Numbered from the stretch's first letter, positions 1 through 11,698 are shown. The stretch is 64,000 nucleotides of DNA from Flectonema sp. DT1601 (GCA_964019425.1 OZ025801.1:62001-126000), one strand, 5' to 3'. A program made the numbers and translations. The notes: generated by a model from the sequence alone, not told the origin.

Positions 1-241
1 TATTTCTTGGGAGTTTCATGGGGCAACCCACCAGGAAAAAATTTACAGAAAAGTTTTATTTAGCAGCTGGGGCTGGGTCTTAGCTTTAACGTTAACGCAG
101 GAGCGGCGAAAATTACACCTTTCGGGGAAGAAAGCCAAAAAAAAAAAAAATATATTAAATATTTTTACGTAAAAATAAGAAACACGGTAAGTCTTTGTAC
201 ATTTTCTTCTGCTTGGCAAACAGAGGTGCACGGACAATAAA

Positions 242-356
242 AAAACCCCAAAGGAAGAAAATTCTTCCTAAGGGGTTAGCTAAATATTCCAAGCAAGCTC
301 GGATGTTGAGACTGTACCAATAAAGTACAGAAACTGTAGCTTTAGAATCGTTGGTT
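242..356 (-). ncRNA. Spliced-leader (SL) RNA, unit 1
   Basis: Donor RNA for trans-splicing, which places the 39-nt leader on mRNA 5' ends. The exon is 356 down to 318: it begins AACCAACGATTC and ends CAGTTTCTGTACTTTATTG. The intron part starts GTACAG. It holds a small hairpin (CCGAGC/GCTTGG), an A/T-rich single strand AATATTTAG that could serve as the Sm site, and a terminal hairpin at 244-277 (AACCCC/GGGGTT and AGGAAGAA/TTCTTCCT arms) followed by seven Ts. From memory the exon nearly equals the diplonemid leader; its CAGTTTCTGTACT core is shared with trypanosomes. The 3' end is placed by the hairpin and is good to a few nt. Confidence 0.93.
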
Positions 357-464
357 AACCTTAAAAAGTAGTTACCCCAGGTGATTAGAAATTACGTGGC
401 TTTTAGAACTACCAGCCAGTACTAACAGAAATGCTTGCTTGCGGGTAGGGAAGTAAGGGAAAAA

Positions 465-583
465 GCCTGCAAGCACCCGGGGTTCCCACGTGATCACTCA
501 CCGCAGTACTAACCAGGCCTGCTGGTGCTTAACTTCCCAAATCGGGCGGGATGGGGTGCATTCACCAGAGTATGGCCGCAGGC
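465..583 (-). rRNA. 5S ribosomal RNA, unit 1
   Basis: Transcribed leftwards from 583. The RNA starts GCCTGCGGCCATAC and ends GGGTGCTTGCAGGC, so its ends pair as helix I. It contains the 5S internal control region elements AAGTTAAGCACC and GCCTGGTTAGTACT. Its 119-nt length is normal for eukaryotic 5S. A TTTTT run right after the 3' end is the RNA polymerase III terminator. Confidence 0.97.
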
Positions 584-844
584 AATAGCAGATTTTTTTA
601 TTTTATTTCTTGGGAGTTTCATGGGGCAACCCACCAGGAAAAAATTTACAGAAAAGTTTTATTTAGCAGCTGGGGCTGGGTCTTAGCTTTAACGTTAACG
701 CAGGAGCGGCGAAAATTACACCTTTCGGGGAAGAAAGCCAAAAAAAAAAAAAATATATTAAATATTTTTACGTAAAAATAAGAAACACGGTAAGTCTTTG
801 TACATTTTCTTCTGCTTGGCAAACAGAGGTGCACGGACAATAAA

Positions 845-959
845 AAAACCCCAAAGGAAGAAAATTCTTCCTAAGGGGTTAGCTAAATATTCCAAGCAAG
901 CTCGGATGTTGAGACTGTACCAATAAAGTACAGAAACTGTAGCTTTAGAATCGTTGGTT
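845..959 (-). ncRNA. SL RNA, unit 2
   Basis: Copy 2; exon 921-959. Confidence 0.92.
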
Positions 960-1067
960 AACCTTAAAAAGTAGTTACCCCAGGTGATTAGAAATTACGT
1001 GGCTTTTAGAACTACCAGCCAGTACTAACAGAAATGCTTGCTTGCGGGTAGGGAAGTAAGGGAAAAA

Positions 1068-1186
1068 GCCTGCAAGCACCCGGGGTTCCCACGTGATCAC
1101 TCACCGCAGTACTAACCAGGCCTGCTGGTGCTTAACTTCCCAAATCGGGCGGGATGGGGTGCATTCACCAGAGTATGGCCGCAGGC
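1068..1186 (-). rRNA. 5S ribosomal RNA, unit 2
   Basis: Copy 2, 603 bp from copy 1. Confidence 0.96.
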
Positions 1187-1446
1187 AATAGCAGATTTTT
1201 TTATTTTATTTCTTGGGAGTTTCATGGGGCAACCCACCAGGAAAAAATTTACAGAAAAGTTTTATTTAGCAGCTGGGGCTGGGTCTTAGCTTTAACGTTA
1301 ACGCAGGAGCGGCGAAAATTACACCTTTCGGGGAAGAAAGCCAAAAAAAAAAAAATATATTAAATATTTTTACGTAAAAATAAGAAACACGGTAAGTCTT
1401 TGTACATTTTCTTCTGCTTGGCAAACAGAGGTGCACGGACAATAAA

Positions 1447-1561
1447 AAAACCCCAAAGGAAGAAAATTCTTCCTAAGGGGTTAGCTAAATATTCCAAGCA
1501 AGCTCGGATGTTGAGACTGTACCAATAAAGTACAGAAACTGTAGCTTTAGAATCGTTGGTT
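1447..1561 (-). ncRNA. SL RNA, unit 3
   Basis: Copy 3; exon 1523-1561. Confidence 0.92.
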
Positions 1562-1669
1562 AACCTTAAAAAGTAGTTACCCCAGGTGATTAGAAATTAC
1601 GTGGCTTTTAGAACTACCAGCCAGTACTAACAGAAATGCTTGCTTGCGGGTAGGGAAGTAAGGGAAAAA

Positions 1670-1788
1670 GCCTGCAAGCACCCGGGGTTCCCACGTGATC
1701 ACTCACCGCAGTACTAACCAGGCCTGCTGGTGCTTAACTTCCCAAATCGGGCGGGATGGGGTGCATTCACCAGAGTATGGCCGCAGGC
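1670..1788 (-). rRNA. 5S ribosomal RNA, unit 3
   Basis: Copy 3; the spacer on its right lacks one G near 1876. Confidence 0.96.
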
Positions 1789-2048
1789 AATAGCAGATTT
1801 TTTTATTTTATTTCTTGGGAGTTTCATGGGGCAACCCACCAGGAAAAAATTTACAGAAAAGTTTTATTTAGCAGCTGGGCTGGGTCTTAGCTTTAACGTT
1901 AACGCAGGAGCGGCGAAAATTACACCTTTCGGGGAAGAAAGCCAAAAAAAAAAAAAATATATTAAATATTTTTACGTAAAAATAAGAAACACGGTAAGTC
2001 TTTGTACATTTTCTTCTGCTTGGCAAACAGAGGTGCACGGACAATAAA

Positions 2049-2163
2049 AAAACCCCAAAGGAAGAAAATTCTTCCTAAGGGGTTAGCTAAATATTCCAAG
2101 CAAGCTCGGATGTTGAGACTGTACCAATAAAGTACAGAAACTGTAGCTTTAGAATCGTTGGTT
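2049..2163 (-). ncRNA. SL RNA, unit 4
   Basis: Copy 4; exon 2125-2163. Confidence 0.92.
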
Positions 2164-2271
2164 AACCTTAAAAAGTAGTTACCCCAGGTGATTAGAAATT
2201 ACGTGGCTTTTAGAACTACCAGCCAGTACTAACAGAAATGCTTGCTTGCGGGTAGGGAAGTAAGGGAAAAA

Positions 2272-2390
2272 GCCTGCAAGCACCCGGGGTTCCCACGTGA
2301 TCACTCACCGCAGTACTAACCAGGCCTGCTGGTGCTTAACTTCCCAAATCGGGCGGGATGGGGTGCATTCACCAGAGTATGGCCGCAGGC
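2272..2390 (-). rRNA. 5S ribosomal RNA, unit 4
   Basis: Copy 4. Confidence 0.96.
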
Positions 2391-2651
2391 AATAGCAGAT
2401 TTTTTTATTTTATTTCTTGGGAGTTTCATGGGGCAACCCACCAGGAAAAAATTTACAGAAAAGTTTTATTTAGCAGCTGGGGCTGGGTCTTAGCTTTAAC
2501 GTTAACGCAGGAGCGGCGAAAATTACACCTTTCGGGGAAGAAAGCCAAAAAAAAAAAAAATATATTAAATATTTTTACGTAAAAATAAGAAACACGGTAA
2601 GTCTTTGTACATTTTCTTCTGCTTGGCAAACAGAGGTGCACGGACAATAAA

Positions 2652-2768
2652 AAAACCCCAAAGGAAGAAAATTCTTCCTAAGGGGTTAGCTAAATATTCC
2701 AAGCAAGCTCGCGGATGTTGAGACTGTACCAATAAAGTACAGAAACTGTAGCTTTAGAATCGTTGGTT
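2652..2768 (-). ncRNA. SL RNA, unit 5 (2-nt insertion)
   Basis: Copy 5; exon 2730-2768. A GC insertion lies in the intron part near 2711, by the small hairpin, making this the only variant SL RNA seen in the array. Confidence 0.9.
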
Positions 2769-2876
2769 AACCTTAAAAAGTAGTTACCCCAGGTGATTAG
2801 AAATTACGTGGCTTTTAGAACTACCAGCCAGTACTAACAGAAATGCTTGCTTGCGGGTAGGGAAGTAAGGGAAAAA

Positions 2877-2995
2877 GCCTGCAAGCACCCGGGGTTCCCA
2901 CGTGATCACTCACCGCAGTACTAACCAGGCCTGCTGGTGCTTAACTTCCCAAATCGGGCGGGATGGGGTGCATTCACCAGAGTATGGCCGCAGGC
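2877..2995 (-). rRNA. 5S ribosomal RNA, unit 5
   Basis: Copy 5; its unit carries the 2-nt insertion in the SL gene. Confidence 0.96.
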
Positions 2996-3256
2996 AATAG
3001 CAGATTTTTTTATTTTATTTCTTGGGAGTTTCATGGGGCAACCCACCAGGAAAAAATTTACAGAAAAGTTTTATTTAGCAGCTGGGGCTGGGTCTTAGCT
3101 TTAACGTTAACGCAGGAGCGGCGAAAATTACACCTTTCGGGGAAGAAAGCCAAAAAAAAAAAAAATATATTAAATATTTTTACGTAAAAATAAGAAACAC
3201 GGTAAGTCTTTGTACATTTTCTTCTGCTTGGCAAACAGAGGTGCACGGACAATAAA

Positions 3257-3371
3257 AAAACCCCAAAGGAAGAAAATTCTTCCTAAGGGGTTAGCTAAAT
3301 ATTCCAAGCAAGCTCGGATGTTGAGACTGTACCAATAAAGTACAGAAACTGTAGCTTTAGAATCGTTGGTT
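3257..3371 (-). ncRNA. SL RNA, unit 6
   Basis: Copy 6; exon 3333-3371. Confidence 0.92.
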
Positions 3372-3479
3372 AACCTTAAAAAGTAGTTACCCCAGGTGAT
3401 TAGAAATTACGTGGCTTTTAGAACTACCAGCCAGTACTAACAGAAATGCTTGCTTGCGGGTAGGGAAGTAAGGGAAAAA

Positions 3480-3598
3480 GCCTGCAAGCACCCGGGGTTC
3501 CCACGTGATCACTCACCGCAGTACTAACCAGGCCTGCTGGTGCTTAACTTCCCAAATCGGGCGGGATGGGGTGCATTCACCAGAGTATGGCCGCAGGC
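3480..3598 (-). rRNA. 5S ribosomal RNA, unit 6
   Basis: Copy 6. Confidence 0.96.
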
Positions 3599-3859
3599 AA
3601 TAGCAGATTTTTTTATTTTATTTCTTGGGAGTTTCATGGGGCAACCCACCAGGAAAAAATTTACAGAAAAGTTTTATTTAGCAGCTGGGGCTGGGTCTTA
3701 GCTTTAACGTTAACGCAGGAGCGGCGAAAATTACACCTTTCGGGGAAGAAAGCCAAAAAAAAAAAAAATATATTAAATATTTTTACGTAAAAATAAGAAA
3801 CACGGTAAGTCTTTGTACATTTTCTTCTGCTTGGCAAACAGAGGTGCACGGACAATAAA

Positions 3860-3974
3860 AAAACCCCAAAGGAAGAAAATTCTTCCTAAGGGGTTAGCTA
3901 AATATTCCAAGCAAGCTCGGATGTTGAGACTGTACCAATAAAGTACAGAAACTGTAGCTTTAGAATCGTTGGTT
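3860..3974 (-). ncRNA. SL RNA, unit 7
   Basis: Copy 7; exon 3936-3974. Confidence 0.92.
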
Positions 3975-4082
3975 AACCTTAAAAAGTAGTTACCCCAGGT
4001 GATTAGAAATTACGTGGCTTTTAGAACTACCAGCCAGTACTAACAGAAATGCTTGCTTGCGGGTAGGGAAGTAAGGGAAAAA

Positions 4083-4201
4083 GCCTGCAAGCACCCGGGG
4101 TTCCCACGTGATCACTCACCGCAGTACTAACCAGGCCTGCTGGTGCTTAACTTCCCAAATCGGGCGGGATGGGGTGCATTCACCAGAGTATGGCCGCAGG
4201 C
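4083..4201 (-). rRNA. 5S ribosomal RNA, unit 7
   Basis: Copy 7. Confidence 0.96.
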
Positions 4202-4462
4202 AATAGCAGATTTTTTTATTTTATTTCTTGGGAGTTTCATGGGGCAACCCACCAGGAAAAAATTTACAGAAAAGTTTTATTTAGCAGCTGGGGCTGGGTC
4301 TTAGCTTTAACGTTAACGCAGGAGCGGCGAAAATTACACCTTTCGGGGAAGAAAGCCAAAAAAAAAAAAAATATATTAAATATTTTTACGTAAAAATAAG
4401 AAACACGGTAAGTCTTTGTACATTTTCTTCTGCTTGGCAAACAGAGGTGCACGGACAATAAA

Positions 4463-4577
4463 AAAACCCCAAAGGAAGAAAATTCTTCCTAAGGGGTTAG
4501 CTAAATATTCCAAGCAAGCTCGGATGTTGAGACTGTACCAATAAAGTACAGAAACTGTAGCTTTAGAATCGTTGGTT
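4463..4577 (-). ncRNA. SL RNA, unit 8
   Basis: Copy 8; exon 4539-4577. Confidence 0.92.
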
Positions 4578-4686
4578 AACCTTAAAAAGTAGTTACCCCA
4601 GGTGATTAGAAATTACGTGGCTTTTAGAACTACCAGCCAGTACTAACAGAAATGCTTGCTTGCGGGTAGAGGAAGTAAGGGAAAAA

Positions 4687-4805
4687 GCCTGCAAGCACCC
4701 GGGGTTCCCACGTGATCACTCACCGCAGTACTAACCAGGCCTGCTGGTGCTTAACTTCCCAAATCGGGCGGGATGGGGTGCATTCACCAGAGTATGGCCG
4801 CAGGC
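4687..4805 (-). rRNA. 5S ribosomal RNA, unit 8
   Basis: Copy 8; one extra A near 4669 lies between it and its SL gene. Confidence 0.96.
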
Positions 4806-5066
4806 AATAGCAGATTTTTTTATTTTATTTCTTGGGAGTTTCATGGGGCAACCCACCAGGAAAAAATTTACAGAAAAGTTTTATTTAGCAGCTGGGGCTG
4901 GGTCTTAGCTTTAACGTTAACGCAGGAGCGGCGAAAATTACACCTTTCGGGGAAGAAAGCCAAAAAAAAAAAAAATATATTAAATATTTTTACGTAAAAA
5001 TAAGAAACACGGTAAGTCTTTGTACATTTTCTTCTGCTTGGCAAACAGAGGTGCACGGACAATAAA

Positions 5067-5181
5067 AAAACCCCAAAGGAAGAAAATTCTTCCTAAGGGG
5101 TTAGCTAAATATTCCAAGCAAGCTCGGATGTTGAGACTGTACCAATAAAGTACAGAAACTGTAGCTTTAGAATCGTTGGTT
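5067..5181 (-). ncRNA. SL RNA, unit 9
   Basis: Copy 9; exon 5143-5181. Confidence 0.92.
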
Positions 5182-5289
5182 AACCTTAAAAAGTAGTTAC
5201 CCCAGGTGATTAGAAATTACGTGGCTTTTAGAACTACCAGCCAGTACTAACAGAAATGCTTGCTTGCGGGTAGGGAAGTAAGGGAAAAA

Positions 5290-5408
5290 GCCTGCAAGCA
5301 CCCGGGGTTCCCACGTGATCACTCACCGCAGTACTAACCAGGCCTGCTGGTGCTTAACTTCCCAAATCGGGCGGGATGGGGTGCATTCACCAGAGTATGG
5401 CCGCAGGC
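5290..5408 (-). rRNA. 5S ribosomal RNA, unit 9
   Basis: Copy 9. Confidence 0.96.
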
Positions 5409-5669
5409 AATAGCAGATTTTTTTATTTTATTTCTTGGGAGTTTCATGGGGCAACCCACCAGGAAAAAATTTACAGAAAAGTTTTATTTAGCAGCTGGGG
5501 CTGGGTCTTAGCTTTAACGTTAACGCAGGAGCGGCGAAAATTACACCTTTCGGGGAAGAAAGCCAAAAAAAAAAAAAATATATTAAATATTTTTACGTAA
5601 AAATAAGAAACACGGTAAGTCTTTGTACATTTTCTTCTGCTTGGCAAACAGAGGTGCACGGACAATAAA

Positions 5670-5784
5670 AAAACCCCAAAGGAAGAAAATTCTTCCTAAG
5701 GGGTTAGCTAAATATTCCAAGCAAGCTCGGATGTTGAGACTGTACCAATAAAGTACAGAAACTGTAGCTTTAGAATCGTTGGTT
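5670..5784 (-). ncRNA. SL RNA, unit 10
   Basis: Copy 10; exon 5746-5784. Confidence 0.92.
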
Positions 5785-5892
5785 AACCTTAAAAAGTAGT
5801 TACCCCAGGTGATTAGAAATTACGTGGCTTTTAGAACTACCAGCCAGTACTAACAGAAATGCTTGCTTGCGGGTAGGGAAGTAAGGGAAAAA

Positions 5893-6011
5893 GCCTGCAA
5901 GCACCCGGGGTTCCCACGTGATCACTCACCGCAGTACTAACCAGGCCTGCTGGTGCTTAACTTCCCAAATCGGGCGGGATGGGGTGCATTCACCAGAGTA
6001 TGGCCGCAGGC
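5893..6011 (-). rRNA. 5S ribosomal RNA, unit 10
   Basis: Copy 10. Confidence 0.96.
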
Positions 6012-6272
6012 AATAGCAGATTTTTTTATTTTATTTCTTGGGAGTTTCATGGGGCAACCCACCAGGAAAAAATTTACAGAAAAGTTTTATTTAGCAGCTG
6101 GGGCTGGGTCTTAGCTTTAACGTTAACGCAGGAGCGGCGAAAATTACACCTTTCGGGGAAGAAAGCCAAAAAAAAAAAAAATATATTAAATATTTTTACG
6201 TAAAAATAAGAAACACGGTAAGTCTTTGTACATTTTCTTCTGCTTGGCAAACAGAGGTGCACGGACAATAAA

Positions 6273-6387
6273 AAAACCCCAAAGGAAGAAAATTCTTCCT
6301 AAGGGGTTAGCTAAATATTCCAAGCAAGCTCGGATGTTGAGACTGTACCAATAAAGTACAGAAACTGTAGCTTTAGAATCGTTGGTT
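6273..6387 (-). ncRNA. SL RNA, unit 11
   Basis: Copy 11; exon 6349-6387. Confidence 0.92.
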
Positions 6388-6495
6388 AACCTTAAAAAGT
6401 AGTTACCCCAGGTGATTAGAAATTACGTGGCTTTTAGAACTACCAGCCAGTACTAACAGAAATGCTTGCTTGCGGGTAGGGAAGTAAGGGAAAAA

Positions 6496-6614
6496 GCCTG
6501 CAAGCACCCGGGGTTCCCACGTGATCACTCACCGCAGTACTAACCAGGCCTGCTGGTGCTTAACTTCCCAAATCGGGCGGGATGGGGTGCATTCACCAGA
6601 GTATGGCCGCAGGC
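6496..6614 (-). rRNA. 5S ribosomal RNA, unit 11
   Basis: Copy 11. Confidence 0.96.
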
Positions 6615-6875
6615 AATAGCAGATTTTTTTATTTTATTTCTTGGGAGTTTCATGGGGCAACCCACCAGGAAAAAATTTACAGAAAAGTTTTATTTAGCAG
6701 CTGGGGCTGGGTCTTAGCTTTAACGTTAACGCAGGAGCGGCGAAAATTACACCTTTCGGGGAAGAAAGCCAAAAAAAAAAAAAATATATTAAATATTTTT
6801 ACGTAAAAATAAGAAACACGGTAAGTCTTTGTACATTTTCTTCTGCTTGGCAAACAGAGGTGCACGGACAATAAA

Positions 6876-6990
6876 AAAACCCCAAAGGAAGAAAATTCTT
6901 CCTAAGGGGTTAGCTAAATATTCCAAGCAAGCTCGGATGTTGAGACTGTACCAATAAAGTACAGAAACTGTAGCTTTAGAATCGTTGGTT
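6876..6990 (-). ncRNA. SL RNA, unit 12
   Basis: Copy 12; exon 6952-6990. Confidence 0.92.
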
Positions 6991-7098
6991 AACCTTAAAA
7001 AGTAGTTACCCCAGGTGATTAGAAATTACGTGGCTTTTAGAACTACCAGCCAGTACTAACAGAAATGCTTGCTTGCGGGTAGGGAAGTAAGGGAAAAA

Positions 7099-7217
7099 GC
7101 CTGCAAGCACCCGGGGTTCCCACGTGATCACTCACCGCAGTACTAACCAGGCCTGCTGGTGCTTAACTTCCCAAATCGGGCGGGATGGGGTGCATTCACC
7201 AGAGTATGGCCGCAGGC
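7099..7217 (-). rRNA. 5S ribosomal RNA, unit 12
   Basis: Copy 12; a 2-nt deletion near 7317 lies in the spacer to its right. Confidence 0.96.
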
Positions 7218-7476
7218 AATAGCAGATTTTTTTATTTTATTTCTTGGGAGTTTCATGGGGCAACCCACCAGGAAAAAATTTACAGAAAAGTTTTATTTAG
7301 CAGCTGGGGCTGGGTCTGCTTTAACGTTAACGCAGGAGCGGCGAAAATTACACCTTTCGGGGAAGAAAGCCAAAAAAAAAAAAAATATATTAAATATTTT
7401 TACGTAAAAATAAGAAACACGGTAAGTCTTTGTACATTTTCTTCTGCTTGGCAAACAGAGGTGCACGGACAATAAA

Positions 7477-7591
7477 AAAACCCCAAAGGAAGAAAATTCT
7501 TCCTAAGGGGTTAGCTAAATATTCCAAGCAAGCTCGGATGTTGAGACTGTACCAATAAAGTACAGAAACTGTAGCTTTAGAATCGTTGGTT
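7477..7591 (-). ncRNA. SL RNA, unit 13
   Basis: Copy 13; exon 7553-7591. Confidence 0.92.
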
Positions 7592-7699
7592 AACCTTAAA
7601 AAGTAGTTACCCCAGGTGATTAGAAATTACGTGGCTTTTAGAACTACCAGCCAGTACTAACAGAAATGCTTGCTTGCGGGTAGGGAAGTAAGGGAAAAA

Positions 7700-7818
7700 G
7701 CCTGCAAGCACCCGGGGTTCCCACGTGATCACTCACCGCAGTACTAACCAGGCCTGCTGGTGCTTAACTTCCCAAATCGGGCGGGATGGGGTGCATTCAC
7801 CAGAGTATGGCCGCAGGC
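7700..7818 (-). rRNA. 5S ribosomal RNA, unit 13
   Basis: Copy 13; the A/TA run near 7987 to its right is altered. Confidence 0.96.
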
Positions 7819-8080
7819 AATAGCAGATTTTTTTATTTTATTTCTTGGGAGTTTCATGGGGCAACCCACCAGGAAAAAATTTACAGAAAAGTTTTATTTA
7901 GCAGCTGGGGCTGGGTCTTAGCTTTAACGTTAACGCAGGAGCGGCGAAAATTACACCTTTCGGGGAAGAAAGCCAAAAAAAAAAAAATATATATTAAATA
8001 TTTTTACGTAAAAATAAGAAACACGGTAAGTCTTTGTACATTTTCTTCTGCTTGGCAAACAGAGGTGCACGGACAATAAA

Positions 8081-8195
8081 AAAACCCCAAAGGAAGAAAA
8101 TTCTTCCTAAGGGGTTAGCTAAATATTCCAAGCAAGCTCGGATGTTGAGACTGTACCAATAAAGTACAGAAACTGTAGCTTTAGAATCGTTGGTT
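8081..8195 (-). ncRNA. SL RNA, unit 14
   Basis: Copy 14; exon 8157-8195. Confidence 0.92.
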
Positions 8196-8303
8196 AACCT
8201 TAAAAAGTAGTTACCCCAGGTGATTAGAAATTACGTGGCTTTTAGAACTACCAGCCAGTACTAACAGAAATGCTTGCTTGCGGGTAGGGAAGTAAGGGAA
8301 AAA

Positions 8304-8422
8304 GCCTGCAAGCACCCGGGGTTCCCACGTGATCACTCACCGCAGTACTAACCAGGCCTGCTGGTGCTTAACTTCCCAAATCGGGCGGGATGGGGTGCAT
8401 TCACCAGAGTATGGCCGCAGGC
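8304..8422 (-). rRNA. 5S ribosomal RNA, unit 14
   Basis: Copy 14. Confidence 0.96.
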
Positions 8423-8683
8423 AATAGCAGATTTTTTTATTTTATTTCTTGGGAGTTTCATGGGGCAACCCACCAGGAAAAAATTTACAGAAAAGTTTTA
8501 TTTAGCAGCTGGGGCTGGGTCTTAGCTTTAACGTTAACGCAGGAGCGGCGAAAATTACACCTTTCGGGGAAGAAAGCCAAAAAAAAAAAAAATATATTAA
8601 ATATTTTTACGTAAAAATAAGAAACACGGTAAGTCTTTGTACATTTTCTTCTGCTTGGCAAACAGAGGTGCACGGACAATAAA

Positions 8684-8798
8684 AAAACCCCAAAGGAAGA
8701 AAATTCTTCCTAAGGGGTTAGCTAAATATTCCAAGCAAGCTCGGATGTTGAGACTGTACCAATAAAGTACAGAAACTGTAGCTTTAGAATCGTTGGTT
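8684..8798 (-). ncRNA. SL RNA, unit 15
   Basis: Copy 15; exon 8760-8798. Confidence 0.92.
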
Positions 8799-8906
8799 AA
8801 CCTTAAAAAGTAGTTACCCCAGGTGATTAGAAATTACGTGGCTTTTAGAACTACCAGCCAGTACTAACAGAAATGCTTGCTTGCGGGTAGGGAAGTAAGG
8901 GAAAAA

Positions 8907-9025
8907 GCCTGCAAGCACCCGGGGTTCCCACGTGATCACTCACCGCAGTACTAACCAGGCCTGCTGGTGCTTAACTTCCCAAATCGGGCGGGATGGGGTG
9001 CATTCACCAGAGTATGGCCGCAGGC
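8907..9025 (-). rRNA. 5S ribosomal RNA, unit 15
   Basis: Copy 15. Confidence 0.96.
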
Positions 9026-9286
9026 AATAGCAGATTTTTTTATTTTATTTCTTGGGAGTTTCATGGGGCAACCCACCAGGAAAAAATTTACAGAAAAGTT
9101 TTATTTAGCAGCTGGGGCTGGGTCTTAGCTTTAACGTTAACGCAGGAGCGGCGAAAATTACACCTTTCGGGGAAGAAAGCCAAAAAAAAAAAAAATATAT
9201 TAAATATTTTTACGTAAAAATAAGAAACACGGTAAGTCTTTGTACATTTTCTTCTGCTTGGCAAACAGAGGTGCACGGACAATAAA

Positions 9287-9401
9287 AAAACCCCAAAGGA
9301 AGAAAATTCTTCCTAAGGGGTTAGCTAAATATTCCAAGCAAGCTCGGATGTTGAGACTGTACCAATAAAGTACAGAAACTGTAGCTTTAGAATCGTTGGT
9401 T
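9287..9401 (-). ncRNA. SL RNA, unit 16
   Basis: Copy 16; exon 9363-9401. Confidence 0.92.
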
Positions 9402-9509
9402 AACCTTAAAAAGTAGTTACCCCAGGTGATTAGAAATTACGTGGCTTTTAGAACTACCAGCCAGTACTAACAGAAATGCTTGCTTGCGGGTAGGGAAGTA
9501 AGGGAAAAA

Positions 9510-9628
9510 GCCTGCAAGCACCCGGGGTTCCCACGTGATCACTCACCGCAGTACTAACCAGGCCTGCTGGTGCTTAACTTCCCAAATCGGGCGGGATGGG
9601 GTGCATTCACCAGAGTATGGCCGCAGGC
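9510..9628 (-). rRNA. 5S ribosomal RNA, unit 16
   Basis: Copy 16. Confidence 0.96.
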
Positions 9629-9889
9629 AATAGCAGATTTTTTTATTTTATTTCTTGGGAGTTTCATGGGGCAACCCACCAGGAAAAAATTTACAGAAAA
9701 GTTTTATTTAGCAGCTGGGGCTGGGTCTTAGCTTTAACGTTAACGCAGGAGCGGCGAAAATTACACCTTTCGGGGAAGAAAGCCAAAAAAAAAAAAAATA
9801 TATTAAATATTTTTACGTAAAAATAAGAAACACGGTAAGTCTTTGTACATTTTCTTCTGCTTGGCAAACAGAGGTGCACGGACAATAAA

Positions 9890-10004
9890 AAAACCCCAAA
9901 GGAAGAAAATTCTTCCTAAGGGGTTAGCTAAATATTCCAAGCAAGCTCGGATGTTGAGACTGTACCAATAAAGTACAGAAACTGTAGCTTTAGAATCGTT
10001 GGTT
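9890..10004 (-). ncRNA. SL RNA, unit 17
   Basis: Copy 17; exon 9966-10004. Confidence 0.92.
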
Positions 10005-10112
10005 AACCTTAAAAAGTAGTTACCCCAGGTGATTAGAAATTACGTGGCTTTTAGAACTACCAGCCAGTACTAACAGAAATGCTTGCTTGCGGGTAGGGAA
10101 GTAAGGGAAAAA

Positions 10113-10231
10113 GCCTGCAAGCACCCGGGGTTCCCACGTGATCACTCACCGCAGTACTAACCAGGCCTGCTGGTGCTTAACTTCCCAAATCGGGCGGGAT
10201 GGGGTGCATTCACCAGAGTATGGCCGCAGGC
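10113..10231 (-). rRNA. 5S ribosomal RNA, unit 17
   Basis: Copy 17. Confidence 0.96.
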
Positions 10232-10492
10232 AATAGCAGATTTTTTTATTTTATTTCTTGGGAGTTTCATGGGGCAACCCACCAGGAAAAAATTTACAGA
10301 AAAGTTTTATTTAGCAGCTGGGGCTGGGTCTTAGCTTTAACGTTAACGCAGGAGCGGCGAAAATTACACCTTTCGGGGAAGAAAGCCAAAAAAAAAAAAA
10401 ATATATTAAATATTTTTACGTAAAAATAAGAAACACGGTAAGTCTTTGTACATTTTCTTCTGCTTGGCAAACAGAGGTGCACGGACAATAAA

Positions 10493-10607
10493 AAAACCCC
10501 AAAGGAAGAAAATTCTTCCTAAGGGGTTAGCTAAATATTCCAAGCAAGCTCGGATGTTGAGACTGTACCAATAAAGTACAGAAACTGTAGCTTTAGAATC
10601 GTTGGTT
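10493..10607 (-). ncRNA. SL RNA, unit 18
   Basis: Copy 18; exon 10569-10607. Confidence 0.92.
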
Positions 10608-10715
10608 AACCTTAAAAAGTAGTTACCCCAGGTGATTAGAAATTACGTGGCTTTTAGAACTACCAGCCAGTACTAACAGAAATGCTTGCTTGCGGGTAGG
10701 GAAGTAAGGGAAAAA

Positions 10716-10834
10716 GCCTGCAAGCACCCGGGGTTCCCACGTGATCACTCACCGCAGTACTAACCAGGCCTGCTGGTGCTTAACTTCCCAAATCGGGCGG
10801 GATGGGGTGCATTCACCAGAGTATGGCCGCAGGC
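10716..10834 (-). rRNA. 5S ribosomal RNA, unit 18
   Basis: Copy 18. Confidence 0.96.
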
Positions 10835-11095
10835 AATAGCAGATTTTTTTATTTTATTTCTTGGGAGTTTCATGGGGCAACCCACCAGGAAAAAATTTAC
10901 AGAAAAGTTTTATTTAGCAGCTGGGGCTGGGTCTTAGCTTTAACGTTAACGCAGGAGCGGCGAAAATTACACCTTTCGGGGAAGAAAGCCAAAAAAAAAA
11001 AAAATATATTAAATATTTTTACGTAAAAATAAGAAACACGGTAAGTCTTTGTACATTTTCTTCTGCTTGGCAAACAGAGGTGCACGGACAATAAA

Positions 11096-11210
11096 AAAAC
11101 CCCAAAGGAAGAAAATTCTTCCTAAGGGGTTAGCTAAATATTCCAAGCAAGCTCGGATGTTGAGACTGTACCAATAAAGTACAGAAACTGTAGCTTTAGA
11201 ATCGTTGGTT
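11096..11210 (-). ncRNA. SL RNA, unit 19
   Basis: Copy 19; exon 11172-11210. Confidence 0.92.
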
Positions 11211-11318
11211 AACCTTAAAAAGTAGTTACCCCAGGTGATTAGAAATTACGTGGCTTTTAGAACTACCAGCCAGTACTAACAGAAATGCTTGCTTGCGGGT
11301 AGGGAAGTAAGGGAAAAA

Positions 11319-11437
11319 GCCTGCAAGCACCCGGGGTTCCCACGTGATCACTCACCGCAGTACTAACCAGGCCTGCTGGTGCTTAACTTCCCAAATCGGG
11401 CGGGATGGGGTGCATTCACCAGAGTATGGCCGCAGGC
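11319..11437 (-). rRNA. 5S ribosomal RNA, unit 19
   Basis: Copy 19. Confidence 0.96.
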
Positions 11438-11698
11438 AATAGCAGATTTTTTTATTTTATTTCTTGGGAGTTTCATGGGGCAACCCACCAGGAAAAAATT
11501 TACAGAAAAGTTTTATTTAGCAGCTGGGGCTGGGTCTTAGCTTTAACGTTAACGCAGGAGCGGCGAAAATTACACCTTTCGGGGAAGAAAGCCAAAAAAA
11601 AAAAAAATATATTAAATATTTTTACGTAAAAATAAGAAACACGGTAAGTCTTTGTACATTTTCTTCTGCTTGGCAAACAGAGGTGCACGGACAATAAA

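Noticed and set aside
171-238. Plus-strand AAACACG|GTAAGTC as a spliced-leader donor
   Set aside because: No Sm-like site or terminal hairpin follows, and the true SL RNA is clear on the opposite strand.
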